Source: CALBTQ01 sp036725605
Lineage (GTDB): Bacteria; Lernaellota; Lernaellaia; Lernaellales; Lernaellaceae
DNA length: 64,000 bases
Direction of reading: 5' to 3'
Assembly: GCA_036725605.1 (NCBI GenBank)
Contig: DAIMDW010000025.1
Coordinates: 38,084-102,083 of the forward strand
The position numbers were made by a program, and so were the translations under genes. Each line of letters starts with the position of its first letter. Positions within the stretch are counted from its first letter, which is position 1. Under the pieces are notes generated by a model. The model saw only the letters and a program-made list of their open reading frames with translations. It did not search any database and was not told where the DNA came from. Shown here one piece after another: positions 46,529-56,786 of this stretch.

Positions 46529-46558
46529 ATCCTATCAATCTTCATTTGAACTCGTCAA
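46529..46558 (-). promoter_or_regulatory. Sigma-70-type promoter of the AMMECR1-like lipoprotein gene
   Basis: On the minus strand TTGACG (46558-46553), an 18-base spacer and TAGGAT (46534-46529) lie about 30 bases before the gene start. Confidence 0.5.
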
Positions 46559-46726
46559 TCTGCCTATGACCCCGCCGAAGGCCGTCCGATTAAATCCGAC
46601 GGTCATTTAACCTTGGTTTACATTTGCGGATCATGGCTTAAGTTCTGAGGAAGTCGTAAGTGAACGAACAAGGACAATGCGCTCAACCGGGAATGGCATG
46701 ACGACATGAAAAACAAAGGAGCGAGG

Positions 46727-47809
46727 ATGGTGTTGCTGATCGGAATATCGTTGGTTGTTTTTCTTGCGACGACGATCCTGCTGGTCGGTTACGCCTTTTC
46801 CGCTCCCCCGTATCAGGGCGAGAGCTCCGATCACTTCGACGGCGAAAAGTTTTTCAATCCGCATTGGCGCACCGAGCACCATTTCGGCGACTTTTTCAAA
46901 TGGACGTTCAACCGTGAAGCCGGCCCCTGGCGCGAGTGGGATGAAATCGAGCCCGGCCCGCCCCCGCCGCGCCGCGTGAACGACGGCGAATTGCGCGTCA
47001 CCTTCGTCAATCATTCGACCGTACTGCTGCAACTGGACGGGCTGAACGTCCTCACCGACCCGGTGTGGTCGCTGCGCGCCAGTCCGGTTTCCTGGGCCGG
47101 CCCCAAGCGCGTGCACGCGCCGGGCATTCGCTTCGAGGACCTGCCGCCGATCGACGCGGTGCTGCTGAGCCACAACCATTACGACCACATGGATCTGGCG
47201 ACCCTGCAACGGCTCGCCCGCGAGCATCGGCCGGTGTTCGTCACCGGTCTGGGCAACGCCGAGTACCTGCGGAAAAAGTCGATCGCGCCGGCGCGGGATC
47301 TGGATTGGTGGCAGACGACGACGGTGAACGAACGGATGCAAATCACCTTCGTGCCCGCGCAGCATTTTTCCGGCCGCAGCATGCTCGATCGCAACCGTAC
47401 GTTATGGGGCGGCTTCGTGCTGCACAGTGCGCACGGCAACGTGTATTTCGCCGGCGACACCGGCTACTGCCCGTACTTTGCGGAAATCCGCGAGCGCATC
47501 GGCAACATTCGTCTGGCGATGCTGCCGATCGGCGCGTATCGTCCGCAATGGTTCATGTCGCCGGTGCACACCTCGCCGGCGGAAGCGGTGCGGGCCTACC
47601 GCGAGTTGGCGGCCGTGTTCGGCATGGGCACTCACTACGGAACCTTCCGCCTGGCCGACGACGCGCAGGACGAACCGCGCGAACAATTGGCGGCCGCGTT
47701 GGCGCAAGCCCACATCGATCCGCAATCGTTTTTCCTCCTGGCGCCGGGCGAAGGACGCGAGCTTCCGGCCAACGAAATAATTCGTTCCGCAACCAACGCC
47801 CCTTTGTGA
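46727..47809 (+). CDS. Membrane-anchored metallo-beta-lactamase-fold hydrolase, NAPE-PLD/UlaG-like
   Basis: From ATG 46727 (AAGGAG five bases upstream; an ATG seven codons earlier is possible) the protein is 360 residues, with an N-terminal membrane anchor (LIGISLVVFLATTILLVGYAF). The metal-binding motif HxHxDH is in LSHNHYDHMD. FVNHSTVLLQLDGLNVLTDPVWSLR, AQHFSGRSMLDRNRTLWGGF, FAGDTGY and GTHYGTF are typical of N-acyl-phosphatidylethanolamine phospholipase D-like proteins. A phospholipid-directed activity is inferred. Confidence 0.9.
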   Translation: MVLLIGISLVVFLATTILLVGYAFSAPPYQGESSDHFDGEKFFNPHWRTEHHFGDFFKWTFNREAGPWREWDEIEPGPPPPRRVNDGELRVTFVNHSTVLLQLDGLNVLTDPVWSLRASPVSWAGPKRVHAPGIRFEDLPPIDAVLLSHNHYDHMDLATLQRLAREHRPVFVTGLGNAEYLRKKSIAPARDLDWWQTTTVNERMQITFVPAQHFSGRSMLDRNRTLWGGFVLHSAHGNVYFAGDTGYCPYFAEIRERIGNIRLAMLPIGAYRPQWFMSPVHTSPAEAVRAYRELAAVFGMGTHYGTFRLADDAQDEPREQLAAALAQAHIDPQSFFLLAPGEGRELPANEIIRSATNAPL

Positions 47810-47832
47810 TCGCCCACCGGTTATGTTATAAT
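47804..47832 (+). promoter_or_regulatory. Sigma-70-type promoter of the TetR regulator
   Basis: TTGTGA (47804-47809), a 17-base spacer and a perfect TATAAT (47827-47832) predict a start near 47839. The -35 overlaps the stop codon of the upstream gene. Confidence 0.6.
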
Positions 47833-47850
47833 TACGTTGTAGTTGAAAAA

Positions 47851-47928
47851 TTGAACAATTAAAACTGATGTGCGCATTATGATGATTGGGGAGACCATGC
47901 CGAAGCCGCCTTTTGAACAATTGTCCAA
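47851..47928. promoter_or_regulatory. Candidate TetR operator copies
   Basis: TTGAACAATT occurs at 47851-47860 between promoter and start and again at 47913-47922, where it extends to a near-palindrome TTGAACAATTGTCCAA (47913-47928). Two copies around the start would suit autorepression. This is inference from sequence only. Confidence 0.3.
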
Positions 47929-48538
47929 CCGAAAAAAACGAGCCATTTACAAAACATGCCTGGAATTGTTCTCTCAACACGGCTACGCCAATACAAGTTT
48001 GAAGATGATCAACAAACGTCTGCATGTTGCGGACGGTTACTTGTACTATTATTTTAATGGTAAAGAAGACTTAACACGGTGGGTGATCGAGATCGGCCTG
48101 GCCAAATGGAAAGAGGATTATCAGGACAACGTAACCAGGCAGCGCCCCAACGATCTTTTTGCCTTGTATAAGCTGTCGATTGTACAAATGGTGCATTTCG
48201 TACGCGAGAATCACGATCTGTTCGGCGCTTACGTGCAACTGTCCAACGAACCGGATTTCCCCCTCGCCGAATGGATGAACCAGGAAGCCAACTGGATCGA
48301 CGAGATATACGAACAGGCGATCCGAGAGGACATCGCCAACCGAAAATTGCGCGGCGACGTTCCGCCCACCATGATCGCCATGCTCCTGGCGGTGATCAAC
48401 ACGCGCGTTCAGGAATTGGTGTTCAAACCGGCGCTCGACCTCACCGGCATCTCCGGTTTGAAAGACAACGAATTGGAAGAAATGATCGGCAAGATCGTCT
48501 CGATCATCGAACACGGATTGTCGCTCGACCAACATTAG
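47897..48538 (+). CDS. TetR/AcrR-family transcriptional regulator
   Basis: From ATG 47897 (GGGGAG just before) the protein is 213 residues; ATGs at 47879 and 47882 would add five or six residues. The TetR helix-turn-helix is at residues 10-58: KKRAIYKTCLELFSQHGYANTSLKMINKRLHVADGYLYYYFNGKEDL. The C-terminal helical part should bind an effector. It probably represses itself and perhaps neighbours; the decamer TTGAACAATT occurs in its leader and again in its first codons. Its 3' end overlaps the convergent Asp-rich gene by 35 bases. Confidence 0.9.
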   Translation: MPKPPFEQLSNRKKRAIYKTCLELFSQHGYANTSLKMINKRLHVADGYLYYYFNGKEDLTRWVIEIGLAKWKEDYQDNVTRQRPNDLFALYKLSIVQMVHFVRENHDLFGAYVQLSNEPDFPLAEWMNQEANWIDEIYEQAIREDIANRKLRGDVPPTMIAMLLAVINTRVQELVFKPALDLTGISGLKDNELEEMIGKIVSIIEHGLSLDQH

Positions 48539-50198
48539 TCCGGCGCCGCAACCACAACGCAACCAAGCCCAGCAACATCATCAATCCCGCCACCGGGAAC
48601 GTCGGATCGGCCGAGGAAATCACGCAACCGCCGCAACCGTCATTATCGTCATCATCATTGTCGTCGTCATGGGCGGCGTTATCGTCATCATCTGAGGCGT
48701 CGTTATCGTCATCGGTATCGTCGCCGTCGTCATCGCCATCGTCATCGTCGTCGTCATCGCTGTCATTGTCGTCTTCATCGCTGTCGTTGTTGTCGTCATC
48801 GGTATCGTCATCGTCGCCGGTGTCGTCGTCGACATAGTAATCGTCGTCCCAATAATCGTCGTCGTCCGGATTGATTTCGTAACACACCGAGCGGCTGAAC
48901 AACTGGAGATGCCCCGCGGAATCGGCGATTATCGAATGCGGGTAATTTTCGCAGGAACCGTTGCCCAACGCGGTGTAGGAGCGATCCCAGACCAACTCCC
49001 CCTGTTGATTGAACTTCACGGTCACCACGTGATCGCCCTTGCCGAACGCGGCGTAAAGGTTCCCTTGCGCGTCCAGCGCAAACGGATGCAAAAGGTCATC
49101 GTTCGTCTTGAGGTGATTGCCGCGTTCGGTCATCCATTGCAGCTTGCCGTCGGTCGTGTACTTGATGGCGAAGATACGCCTGCTGGTAATGTGCGAGAAA
49201 GACAGACCGGCGGCGATGATGTTTTGCTGGGCATCCTGCGCCATAAAAAGGTAGCGACAGTCTTTGAACTGATTGTGTTTACCGGTCCACAACACCTGCC
49301 CTTGCGCATCCAGTTTGACGATGCCCAGAAATCCATAGGGGGGATACTTCGTTTGGCCCAAATAGGATCGGCCGGTAAATAAAATGGTATTGCCCTGTTC
49401 GTCCACCAACAACTGTTCGGCATAATTCAGGTAGTCGGTTTCGGCATAGGGCGTGTGCCACAATTCCTGTCCGTCGGCGGCGAAACGAAAGACGTGCAGA
49501 CAAGGCATTTGGAATTGATTCAGTCCCGTATACCCTGAAAAGGTGATCCGCCCCTGCCCGTCGACCGCCAGGCGCCCGGCATCGTCGACCTGATGGTTGA
49601 CGGCAATAACCTTTCGCCACAATTCGTTGCCCGAGGCGTTGAGCTTGACCAGCAATATTTGCAGCGGACCGACCGCCCGGTCGATTTCCCCGACGGCCAC
49701 CACGTTGTTTTGACCGTCGACCGCGACGGCCTGCAATTCGCACCGGCCGTTGAGCGGCGGTTCGTCTTCCCAGGCCCAGGAACGCGCGCCGGTTCGGTCA
49801 TACTTCAAGACCGCGCATTTGTAGGAAGTATATCCGGCGAAAATGAAATTGCCGTTGCCGTCCAGCGTCCAGTCCCGCATGGAGCTTGCCGTGCGCACTT
49901 CCCATTCGATCTGCCGGGTGGATTCGGTGATGTACCGCAAATAAGTATTTTTATTGAGAGCGTACACATGATTGTCATCGACCAGGGCGAAAGCGTTGGG
50001 GCCGGTAAACGACGTCAGGTTGAACTCGTCGAGCAACCCGCCGTCCGTGTCGTAATGCCAGACGGTCTGATAGACATCCGGCGGCGGCCCGGTGTCGTCG
50101 TCGTTGGCCAGAACATTGCTGAGAAAAACAAAAGAAAAAAGAGACATCCAAAGGAAAAGCAAACGTTTCAATGTCCGCCTCCATCGCCCCCATGCCAT
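48504..50198 (-). CDS. Secreted beta-propeller protein with Asp-rich linker and MYXO-CTERM-like tail
   Basis: From ATG 50198 the protein is 564 residues; a longer frame from ATG 50237 is unlikely since that ATG precedes the -10 box. It has a signal peptide (LLFLWMSLFSFVFLSNVLA), then about six propeller-type repeats of the form AVDGQNNVVAVGE, AVDGQGRITFSGYTG, VDEQGNTILFTGRS, ALDAQGNLYAAF (SBBP-like). A low-complexity Asp/Thr/Asn region follows, then a C-terminal GCGGC motif, a membrane segment (PVAGLMMLLGLVALWL) and RRR, the layout of MYXO-CTERM cell-surface anchoring tails. Fourteen extra residues follow RRR, overlapping the TetR gene. Confidence 0.85.
   Translation of the reverse strand: MAWGRWRRTLKRLLFLWMSLFSFVFLSNVLANDDDTGPPPDVYQTVWHYDTDGGLLDEFNLTSFTGPNAFALVDDNHVYALNKNTYLRYITESTRQIEWEVRTASSMRDWTLDGNGNFIFAGYTSYKCAVLKYDRTGARSWAWEDEPPLNGRCELQAVAVDGQNNVVAVGEIDRAVGPLQILLVKLNASGNELWRKVIAVNHQVDDAGRLAVDGQGRITFSGYTGLNQFQMPCLHVFRFAADGQELWHTPYAETDYLNYAEQLLVDEQGNTILFTGRSYLGQTKYPPYGFLGIVKLDAQGQVLWTGKHNQFKDCRYLFMAQDAQQNIIAAGLSFSHITSRRIFAIKYTTDGKLQWMTERGNHLKTNDDLLHPFALDAQGNLYAAFGKGDHVVTVKFNQQGELVWDRSYTALGNGSCENYPHSIIADSAGHLQLFSRSVCYEINPDDDDYWDDDYYVDDDTGDDDDTDDDNNDSDEDDNDSDDDDDDDGDDDGDDTDDDNDASDDDDNAAHDDDNDDDDNDGCGGCVISSADPTFPVAGLMMLLGLVALWLRRRTNVGRATIRVR
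48640..48850 (-). repeat. Low-complexity GAT/GAC-rich coding repeat
   Basis: About 210 bases of near-tandem GATGAC-type codons encode an acidic linker with dozens of aspartates, broken by Thr, Gly, Asn and Ser. The period is irregular, so it is a translated low-complexity linker, perhaps Ca-binding, rather than a CRISPR or structural repeat. Length variation between strains is likely. Confidence 0.85.
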
Positions 50199-50225
50199 GG
50201 TGCGACCAATCCGCTCCGAGCGGTT

Positions 50226-50231
50226 ATTATA
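50226..50231 (-). promoter_or_regulatory. Possible -10 element of the Asp-rich protein gene
   Basis: TATAAT on the minus strand (50231-50226) lies 28 bases before ATG 50198, with no clear -35 box. It supports the shorter start of the downstream gene. Confidence 0.35.
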
Positions 50232-50239
50232 TAACATTG

Positions 50240-50278
50240 TTAAAAGAAAAAAGCGACCTTCATTCCCAAGGCCGCTTT
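50240..50278 (-). terminator. Intrinsic terminator of the acetyl-CoA hydrolase gene
   Basis: On the minus strand an 11-bp stem (AAAGCGGCCTT, 50278-50268, with AAGGTCGCTTT, 50260-50250, one G-U pair) and a 7-base loop are followed by TTTTTTCTTTT, 24 bases after the stop codon. Confidence 0.7.
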
Positions 50279-50301
50279 CGTGTTTCGCTTCGTTGAGCGG
50301 T

Positions 50302-51957
50302 TCAGATTTCGACGCGGAAGTGCCGGTGCGCCTCGGCGACCAGCCAGTCGCGGTAGTCGGGGTGCGCGACCTTGATGATCTCCTTGATGAAGTTGCTCTG
50401 CGTTTTGCCGGAAATCTGCGCCACGCCGTGCTCGGTCACCAGGAAAACCTTCCCGCCCTCGCGCGTGGCCATCAGGTCCGGACCGATCATCGACAGCGGC
50501 GTGCCCGCCGGCATCGTCGGGAAGATCGACGAGCGCCGCTTGCCCTCGGGCGTGCTGTGCGTCGATTTGAGGCACAGGTAGCTCACGCCGCCGCGGCCGA
50601 GCCCGCGCACGATCGTCGCCGCGCCGCCGATGCCCGAATAATGGTTCATCTCGCGCCCGCCGGAATTGACGTGCCCCTGGAAGTCGATGCCCAGAATGTT
50701 GTTGATGCCCAGACCGTTATAGAAGCCCTCCTGCACCACCACGCGCGCGGCCGAGGCCAGCACGATCGCGGGGTTCTTGTCGAGCCGCTGATAGAAGTCG
50801 CTGTTTTCCTCGGCCAGGGTGAAGGTGCACACGATCTTGCCGTCCAGTTGCGTGCGCAGGCCGTTCTTTTCGATGTAGTGCGAACCGGCGATTTTGCCGG
50901 CCTCGAACAGGTCGAGCGTAAACGGCTCGAGCATTTCGGTGTAGCTGCGGCCGGTCCACGACGATTCGCGCAGGGCCTTGATCGCCAGCACGCCCGTGCC
51001 GCCGATGCCGACCTGGATCGCGCGCCCGAAGGTCAGCTCTTTGTGCAGCTCCATGTGATTGACGACGTTCTGCGCGATGCTCAACTCGGTGGGCACCGGA
51101 TTGTCGAAGCTGTGCGGCGGCAGCGCGGGGATTTTGCCGTCGTCCTCGACGACCCACAACCGTCCCTGCTTGGCCGGACCGGCGAACTCGTCGATGTGCA
51201 CGGTGTTGCGCGAATCGTGCGCGCCCCAGGTGAACGGATAGCTCTTGTTGACGTACAGGATGATGCGCACCTTGTCTTCTTTCAGAGCCATATCGAGGAA
51301 CTCGGCGGTGGCGCCGTTGGCCGGGCCGTGGCTCATCTCGCCCTTCTCGTTGGGCGGGGTCATCACCAGTACGAAGGCGTCGACGATGGTCTTGCCCTCG
51401 TCGTCGTAGGTCATCGAGCCGACCGCGTCGGGGAAGTGGGTCATGTGCATGTCGGTGATGCCCATGCGCGTGCTGTTGCGCCCGACGAACTCGGGGAACA
51501 TCAACTTGACCAGCGGATTGGACGGAATGACCATGTTCTGCGTCGGACCGACGAAGGCCGAAATAAAGCGAATGCGGCGTTCGCGCAGTTCGCGGTAGTG
51601 CTCAATGAGCTTGGACAGACCGTCGATCTTCGCCGTGATCGAATTGGCGCGACGGGCCAGGTTGTTGAGCAGCGAAATGCCCTTCACCTTGTCGGCCACC
51701 CCGTTGAGCATGCCGCTGGCGCTGAGCGCATCGCCGATGTTGAGCTTGTGCGGCGCCATGAACAACGCCTGCAGCGTGGTGATGTCGGTCAGGTCTTCCT
51801 GCCGGATGAAATCCCATAAGATCGAATAAAAATTATGCGGTTCCGAGGTGGCGAAACCCGAGGCGATGGTCGTGCCGGATTTGATCGCGGCCTTCATCGC
51901 TTCAGCCTGGGTGGTCATGCAATCGCGAAACCATTTGGGATACGTCGTTTCATTCAT
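50302..51957 (-). CDS. Acetyl-CoA hydrolase/transferase family protein
   Basis: From ATG 51957 (AGGAG ten bases upstream) the product is 551 residues. It shows the two-lobed CoA-transferase fold of the Cat1/Ach1 family: GTTIASGFATSEPHNFYSILWDF near 24, HMTHFPD near 165, RNTVHIDEFAGP and the C-lobe with IQVGIGGTGVLAIKAL, MNHYSGIGGAATIVRGLGRGG and TEHGVAQISGK near the end. Such enzymes move CoA between acetyl-CoA and short acids such as succinate or butyrate. Substrate preference is not readable. It is a single-gene unit with its own terminator. Confidence 0.9.
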   Translation of the reverse strand: MNETTYPKWFRDCMTTQAEAMKAAIKSGTTIASGFATSEPHNFYSILWDFIRQEDLTDITTLQALFMAPHKLNIGDALSASGMLNGVADKVKGISLLNNLARRANSITAKIDGLSKLIEHYRELRERRIRFISAFVGPTQNMVIPSNPLVKLMFPEFVGRNSTRMGITDMHMTHFPDAVGSMTYDDEGKTIVDAFVLVMTPPNEKGEMSHGPANGATAEFLDMALKEDKVRIILYVNKSYPFTWGAHDSRNTVHIDEFAGPAKQGRLWVVEDDGKIPALPPHSFDNPVPTELSIAQNVVNHMELHKELTFGRAIQVGIGGTGVLAIKALRESSWTGRSYTEMLEPFTLDLFEAGKIAGSHYIEKNGLRTQLDGKIVCTFTLAEENSDFYQRLDKNPAIVLASAARVVVQEGFYNGLGINNILGIDFQGHVNSGGREMNHYSGIGGAATIVRGLGRGGVSYLCLKSTHSTPEGKRRSSIFPTMPAGTPLSMIGPDLMATREGGKVFLVTEHGVAQISGKTQSNFIKEIIKVAHPDYRDWLVAEAHRHFRVEI

Positions 51958-52310
51958 CGAACTTTTTCTCCTGAGGTCGTCCGGGCGACAAAATACATGC
52001 CGCAGTCGATAGAAAAGTATCGTCCAGCTGCTCTCAGATGCTGATTCCGGGTTGTCTTCGCTTGGTCGAAAGACGGCAACAGGTCCGCCTTTACGCGCAT
52101 TCACGTGACGGCGTTCGCGCCGTCGAGCTTCAACATGGGGCCGGACTTTACACGAAAACCGAACCAGGGAAAAGTTCCCATTTCAATTTTTTCTCCGCAA
52201 CGAAAAAGCGCGAGCAACTTCCCCGGACGCAACTTGATTCGCGCCGGCTATCCGACTACGATTCGCATTGGGAAGAACCGTTTCAATAAAATTGATGAAG
52301 GGAAGAAAAA
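51958..52310. other. Intergenic region between the CoA-transferase and ACT-like genes
   Basis: This 353-base divergent region holds no convincing gene; short frames in it have no ribosome site and show no recognisable family. It presumably contains the two divergent promoters, but I see no clear -35/-10 pair for either. Confidence 0.4.
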
Positions 52311-52568
52311 ATGAAGAAGCACGTCATCCTCGGCGTTCACATCACCGGGCGCGTCGATCAGGCGGTGAACATTCAGAAAATCTTTACCGAATACGGCTGC
52401 AACATCAAAACCCGCCTGGGCCTGCACGAAACCGGCCCGGAGTATTGTGCTCCGTCGGGCGTGGTGCTGTTGGAAATGACCGGCGAGGAAACCGAAACCG
52501 ACGTGATGATGGACAAGCTCAACGCCATGCACGGGGTGGAAGCAAAAAAGATGGTCTTTATCGATTAG
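52311..52568 (+). CDS. Small ACT-like protein
   Basis: The 85-residue protein is one beta-alpha-beta-beta-alpha-beta ACT-type module: HVILGVHITGRVDQAVNIQKIFTEYGCNIKTRLGLH, then SGVVLLEMTGEETETDVMMDKLNAMHGVEAKKMVFID. It resembles the stand-alone small ACT-like proteins exemplified by TM1266, sometimes linked to iron-hydrogenase regulation, but no hydrogenase gene is in the window. The ligand is unknown. It ends three bases before the convergent receiver gene. Confidence 0.8.
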   Translation: MKKHVILGVHITGRVDQAVNIQKIFTEYGCNIKTRLGLHETGPEYCAPSGVVLLEMTGEETETDVMMDKLNAMHGVEAKKMVFID

Positions 52569-52571
52569 GCG

Positions 52572-52961
52572 TTAGCGGGTTTCTTTCCATTTGCTGGCTT
52601 TTTCGATCGCCTCGTCAATCTGTTCGAAGTGCACCGGCTTGGCCAGCACCTCGTTCGCGCCCAGTTTGATGAACTCGGCCTCGTTGACGCGGTCCATGTA
52701 GGCGGTGACGACGGCGATGTAAATGTCGATTTCGCCCCGGCTCTGGTTGAGCACGCTGAGCATCTCCTTGCCGTCGACTTTGGGCATCATGTAATCGAGG
52801 AAAATCAGGTCGGGTTTCAACGTGGGAATCTGCACCAGCGCTTCATAGCCGTTCCAGTACCATTCGATCCGGCCGACATTCTCGTTCGTTTTGATCATTT
52901 TAAGTAAAATCTCGGCGGAGACTTCATCATCGTCGATGATCATGACGGTCAGTTCGGTCAT
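52572..52961 (-). CDS. Single-domain response regulator (canonical receiver)
   Basis: From ATG 52961 (GGGGAG upstream) the 129-residue protein is a bare receiver with D10/D11 acidic pair, phospho-acceptor D56 in FLDYMMPKVDG, T86 and K108 (LAKPV). It has no output domain, like CheY/Spo0F-type proteins. It is the downstream neighbour of the degenerate receiver protein, 34 bases away on the same strand, suggesting a shared signalling module. Confidence 0.93.
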   Translation of the reverse strand: MTELTVMIIDDDEVSAEILLKMIKTNENVGRIEWYWNGYEALVQIPTLKPDLIFLDYMMPKVDGKEMLSVLNQSRGEIDIYIAVVTAYMDRVNEAEFIKLGANEVLAKPVHFEQIDEAIEKASKWKETR

Positions 52962-52995
52962 CTTTCTCCCCTGTCTACCGGCCACATATTACGTG

Positions 52996-54636
52996 TTAAG
53001 GGACGCGTTGCAAGCGCCGTATTTTCCGCTTTTGGTTCTTGGTCAGTTTGATTTCGTACTGCGCTTCCTCGTTGGTCGGATTCAACTCGTAGGCCTTGAA
53101 GATGTAGGTTTCCGCCAGACCGAACTTGCCCTCCTGGCGGAAGATCTTGCCCAACAGGAGATAGGCCACTTCGTTGGTGTCGTCCAGGCTGATCGCCCGC
53201 TTGAGCATTTCCTTGGCCTCGTGCGCGACCATGATGTCGGTTTTGCCCATCAATTCGTAATTGGAAAAAGCCAGCAGCGCCAGCGCCTGCGAGCTGCGCG
53301 GATTGACCTTCAACGCCTGAATCAAATACGAGCGAGCGTTTTCATAATGGTACTGATTGAAGAACGATTGTCCCTTGGCCAGATTGTCGCGATAGGCCTG
53401 GGCGTTCCAATTCGCCGGGGACGTTTCGTCGATCTCCGTCGTCTCGGCCGCCTTGCCCGCCTCGTCGCCCTCGCCGACGAATTCGGCCAGACGCGTGGTC
53501 AGCAGCAGATAGGTCAGGCGCAGCAGCATTTCGAACCGTTCGGCGTACCGCGCTTCCAGTTCGGTTATGGAATGACCGTCGATGTCCTGCAGATAGGATT
53601 GATACACCGCGTCCAACGCCAGTTGCGTCACGATGTACTCCACGTCGAAGGCCAGCCGGATCGGTGTATCGAGGCGATCGTTGGCCGCGAAGTCTTTGCG
53701 CAACTCGGTCGGATCGGCAATCTCCATAAAACCCTGCGCAACGATCTCGGCCACCGGCACGTGCATGGTCGGTTCGGTCCGCAACCCTTCCTCGCTGGTC
53801 GAAAACTCGAAGCTGGAGCCGTGCCAGGTCGGGCCGAACACCTGCAACAGTTCCTCGAACTGAAACTCGTTGGTCAGTTGCGCGTACTCGGGCGGCGTCA
53901 GTTCTTTCATTTCCAACAGGATGTGCCCCTGCTCGACGTTGCGCCGTTTCGCCTGCTGCGCGCTTTTCAAATGCGCCTGCTGGCTGATGCGCTCGCGCCG
54001 CAGCAGATAACGCCCGAAACTGTCGATGCGCGAGAAGTTGCTTTCGATATCGACCGCCACGCCCTCGCGAATGAAAATCTTGATCGCCCGGCGCTGACTC
54101 TTGAACGCCAGCACGCCGGTGTCGCGATTGCGCATCAGGTTGGCGAACAACCGACCCAACGACGGGTAATTGATCTTGCTCTTGAACCAGGGCATCAGAA
54201 TTTTCTGTTCGGCCCCGGCGATGAACGGCCCCATCAACTGTTCGAAAATATTCTGTGGCCGCGCATTGTCGTCGAGCCACTTGCCGACCACCGCGGCCAG
54301 CTTTAACTCATTGAGCGGCGCAGGCAGATAATCGTCGGAGAAAATGCGGAAACCGGCGTGTTCCATTTCCGCCAGCGGCGGCTTTTCCTTGGTCAACAAA
54401 ATGAAGGGAATGCCGGCCAATGAAGGATAATTCTTGAACAGGCGCCCGATTTCATCGCCGGTCAGCGGCGAAAGATCGGACTCGCATATCACCAGGTCCG
54501 GCCGTTGCTCCTTCGCAATCGTCGCGGCGCACGAGAGGTTATTGCATGCCATCCACTCGTGCCCTTCGGCCTGCAAAAAGGAAGCGATCAGCTCCCGATC
54601 GTCGGGCGAGGCGATAATGAGCAATATTTTCTTCAT
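52996..54636 (-). CDS. Pseudo-receiver protein with DUF4388-like and TPR regions
   Basis: From ATG 54636 the protein is 546 residues. Residues 1-120 have a receiver fold (KKILLIIASPDDRELIASFL...PDLVICESDLSPLTG...DDYLPAPL) but the acidic pair is ASP-D shifted, the phospho-acceptor position is E52, and the conserved lysine position is alanine. Residues about 135-260 (GVLAFKSQRRAIKIFIREGVAVDIES...FGRYLLRRERIS) resemble a DUF4388/PatA-type domain. The C-terminal 150 residues contain TPR-like repeats (YHYENARSYLIQALKVNPRSSQALALLAFSNYELMGK). It probably acts as a phosphorylation-independent scaffold. Confidence 0.8.
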   Translation of the reverse strand: MKKILLIIASPDDRELIASFLQAEGHEWMACNNLSCAATIAKEQRPDLVICESDLSPLTGDEIGRLFKNYPSLAGIPFILLTKEKPPLAEMEHAGFRIFSDDYLPAPLNELKLAAVVGKWLDDNARPQNIFEQLMGPFIAGAEQKILMPWFKSKINYPSLGRLFANLMRNRDTGVLAFKSQRRAIKIFIREGVAVDIESNFSRIDSFGRYLLRRERISQQAHLKSAQQAKRRNVEQGHILLEMKELTPPEYAQLTNEFQFEELLQVFGPTWHGSSFEFSTSEEGLRTEPTMHVPVAEIVAQGFMEIADPTELRKDFAANDRLDTPIRLAFDVEYIVTQLALDAVYQSYLQDIDGHSITELEARYAERFEMLLRLTYLLLTTRLAEFVGEGDEAGKAAETTEIDETSPANWNAQAYRDNLAKGQSFFNQYHYENARSYLIQALKVNPRSSQALALLAFSNYELMGKTDIMVAHEAKEMLKRAISLDDTNEVAYLLLGKIFRQEGKFGLAETYIFKAYELNPTNEEAQYEIKLTKNQKRKIRRLQRVP

Positions 54637-54883
54637 TATTACCAATCCTTAGAAGGACTACTCATTATTGAATACGCTTCACTATCAAGTACCGAAACGT
54701 AAGTCAACCATAATCACACGGATAAAATGTAACAAGTAAAGGTTAAAATTTCTTTTACGAAGTGATACTTTTATAACGTTATTTCGAAAAAAAATGCAAG
54801 TAGTCAAGATCGAATGGATGCCGTATGGTACTATCCCAATCATCCAGACGCGACCAAAACCAACCGGCAATCGTGAGGGGCTC

Positions 54884-56782
<1,899 letters not shown>

Positions 56783-56786
56783 GCGT

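Noticed and set aside
48640..48850. Repeated region resembling a CRISPR or satellite
   Set aside because: The repeats are in-frame Asp codons of irregular period without spacers.
50198..50237. Longer start of the Asp-rich protein at ATG 50237
   Set aside because: That ATG is upstream of the likely -10 box and adds residues before a normal signal peptide.
52105..52314. Short plus-strand frame before the ACT-like gene
   Set aside because: It lacks a ribosome site and family resemblance, and its end overlaps the true gene's start.
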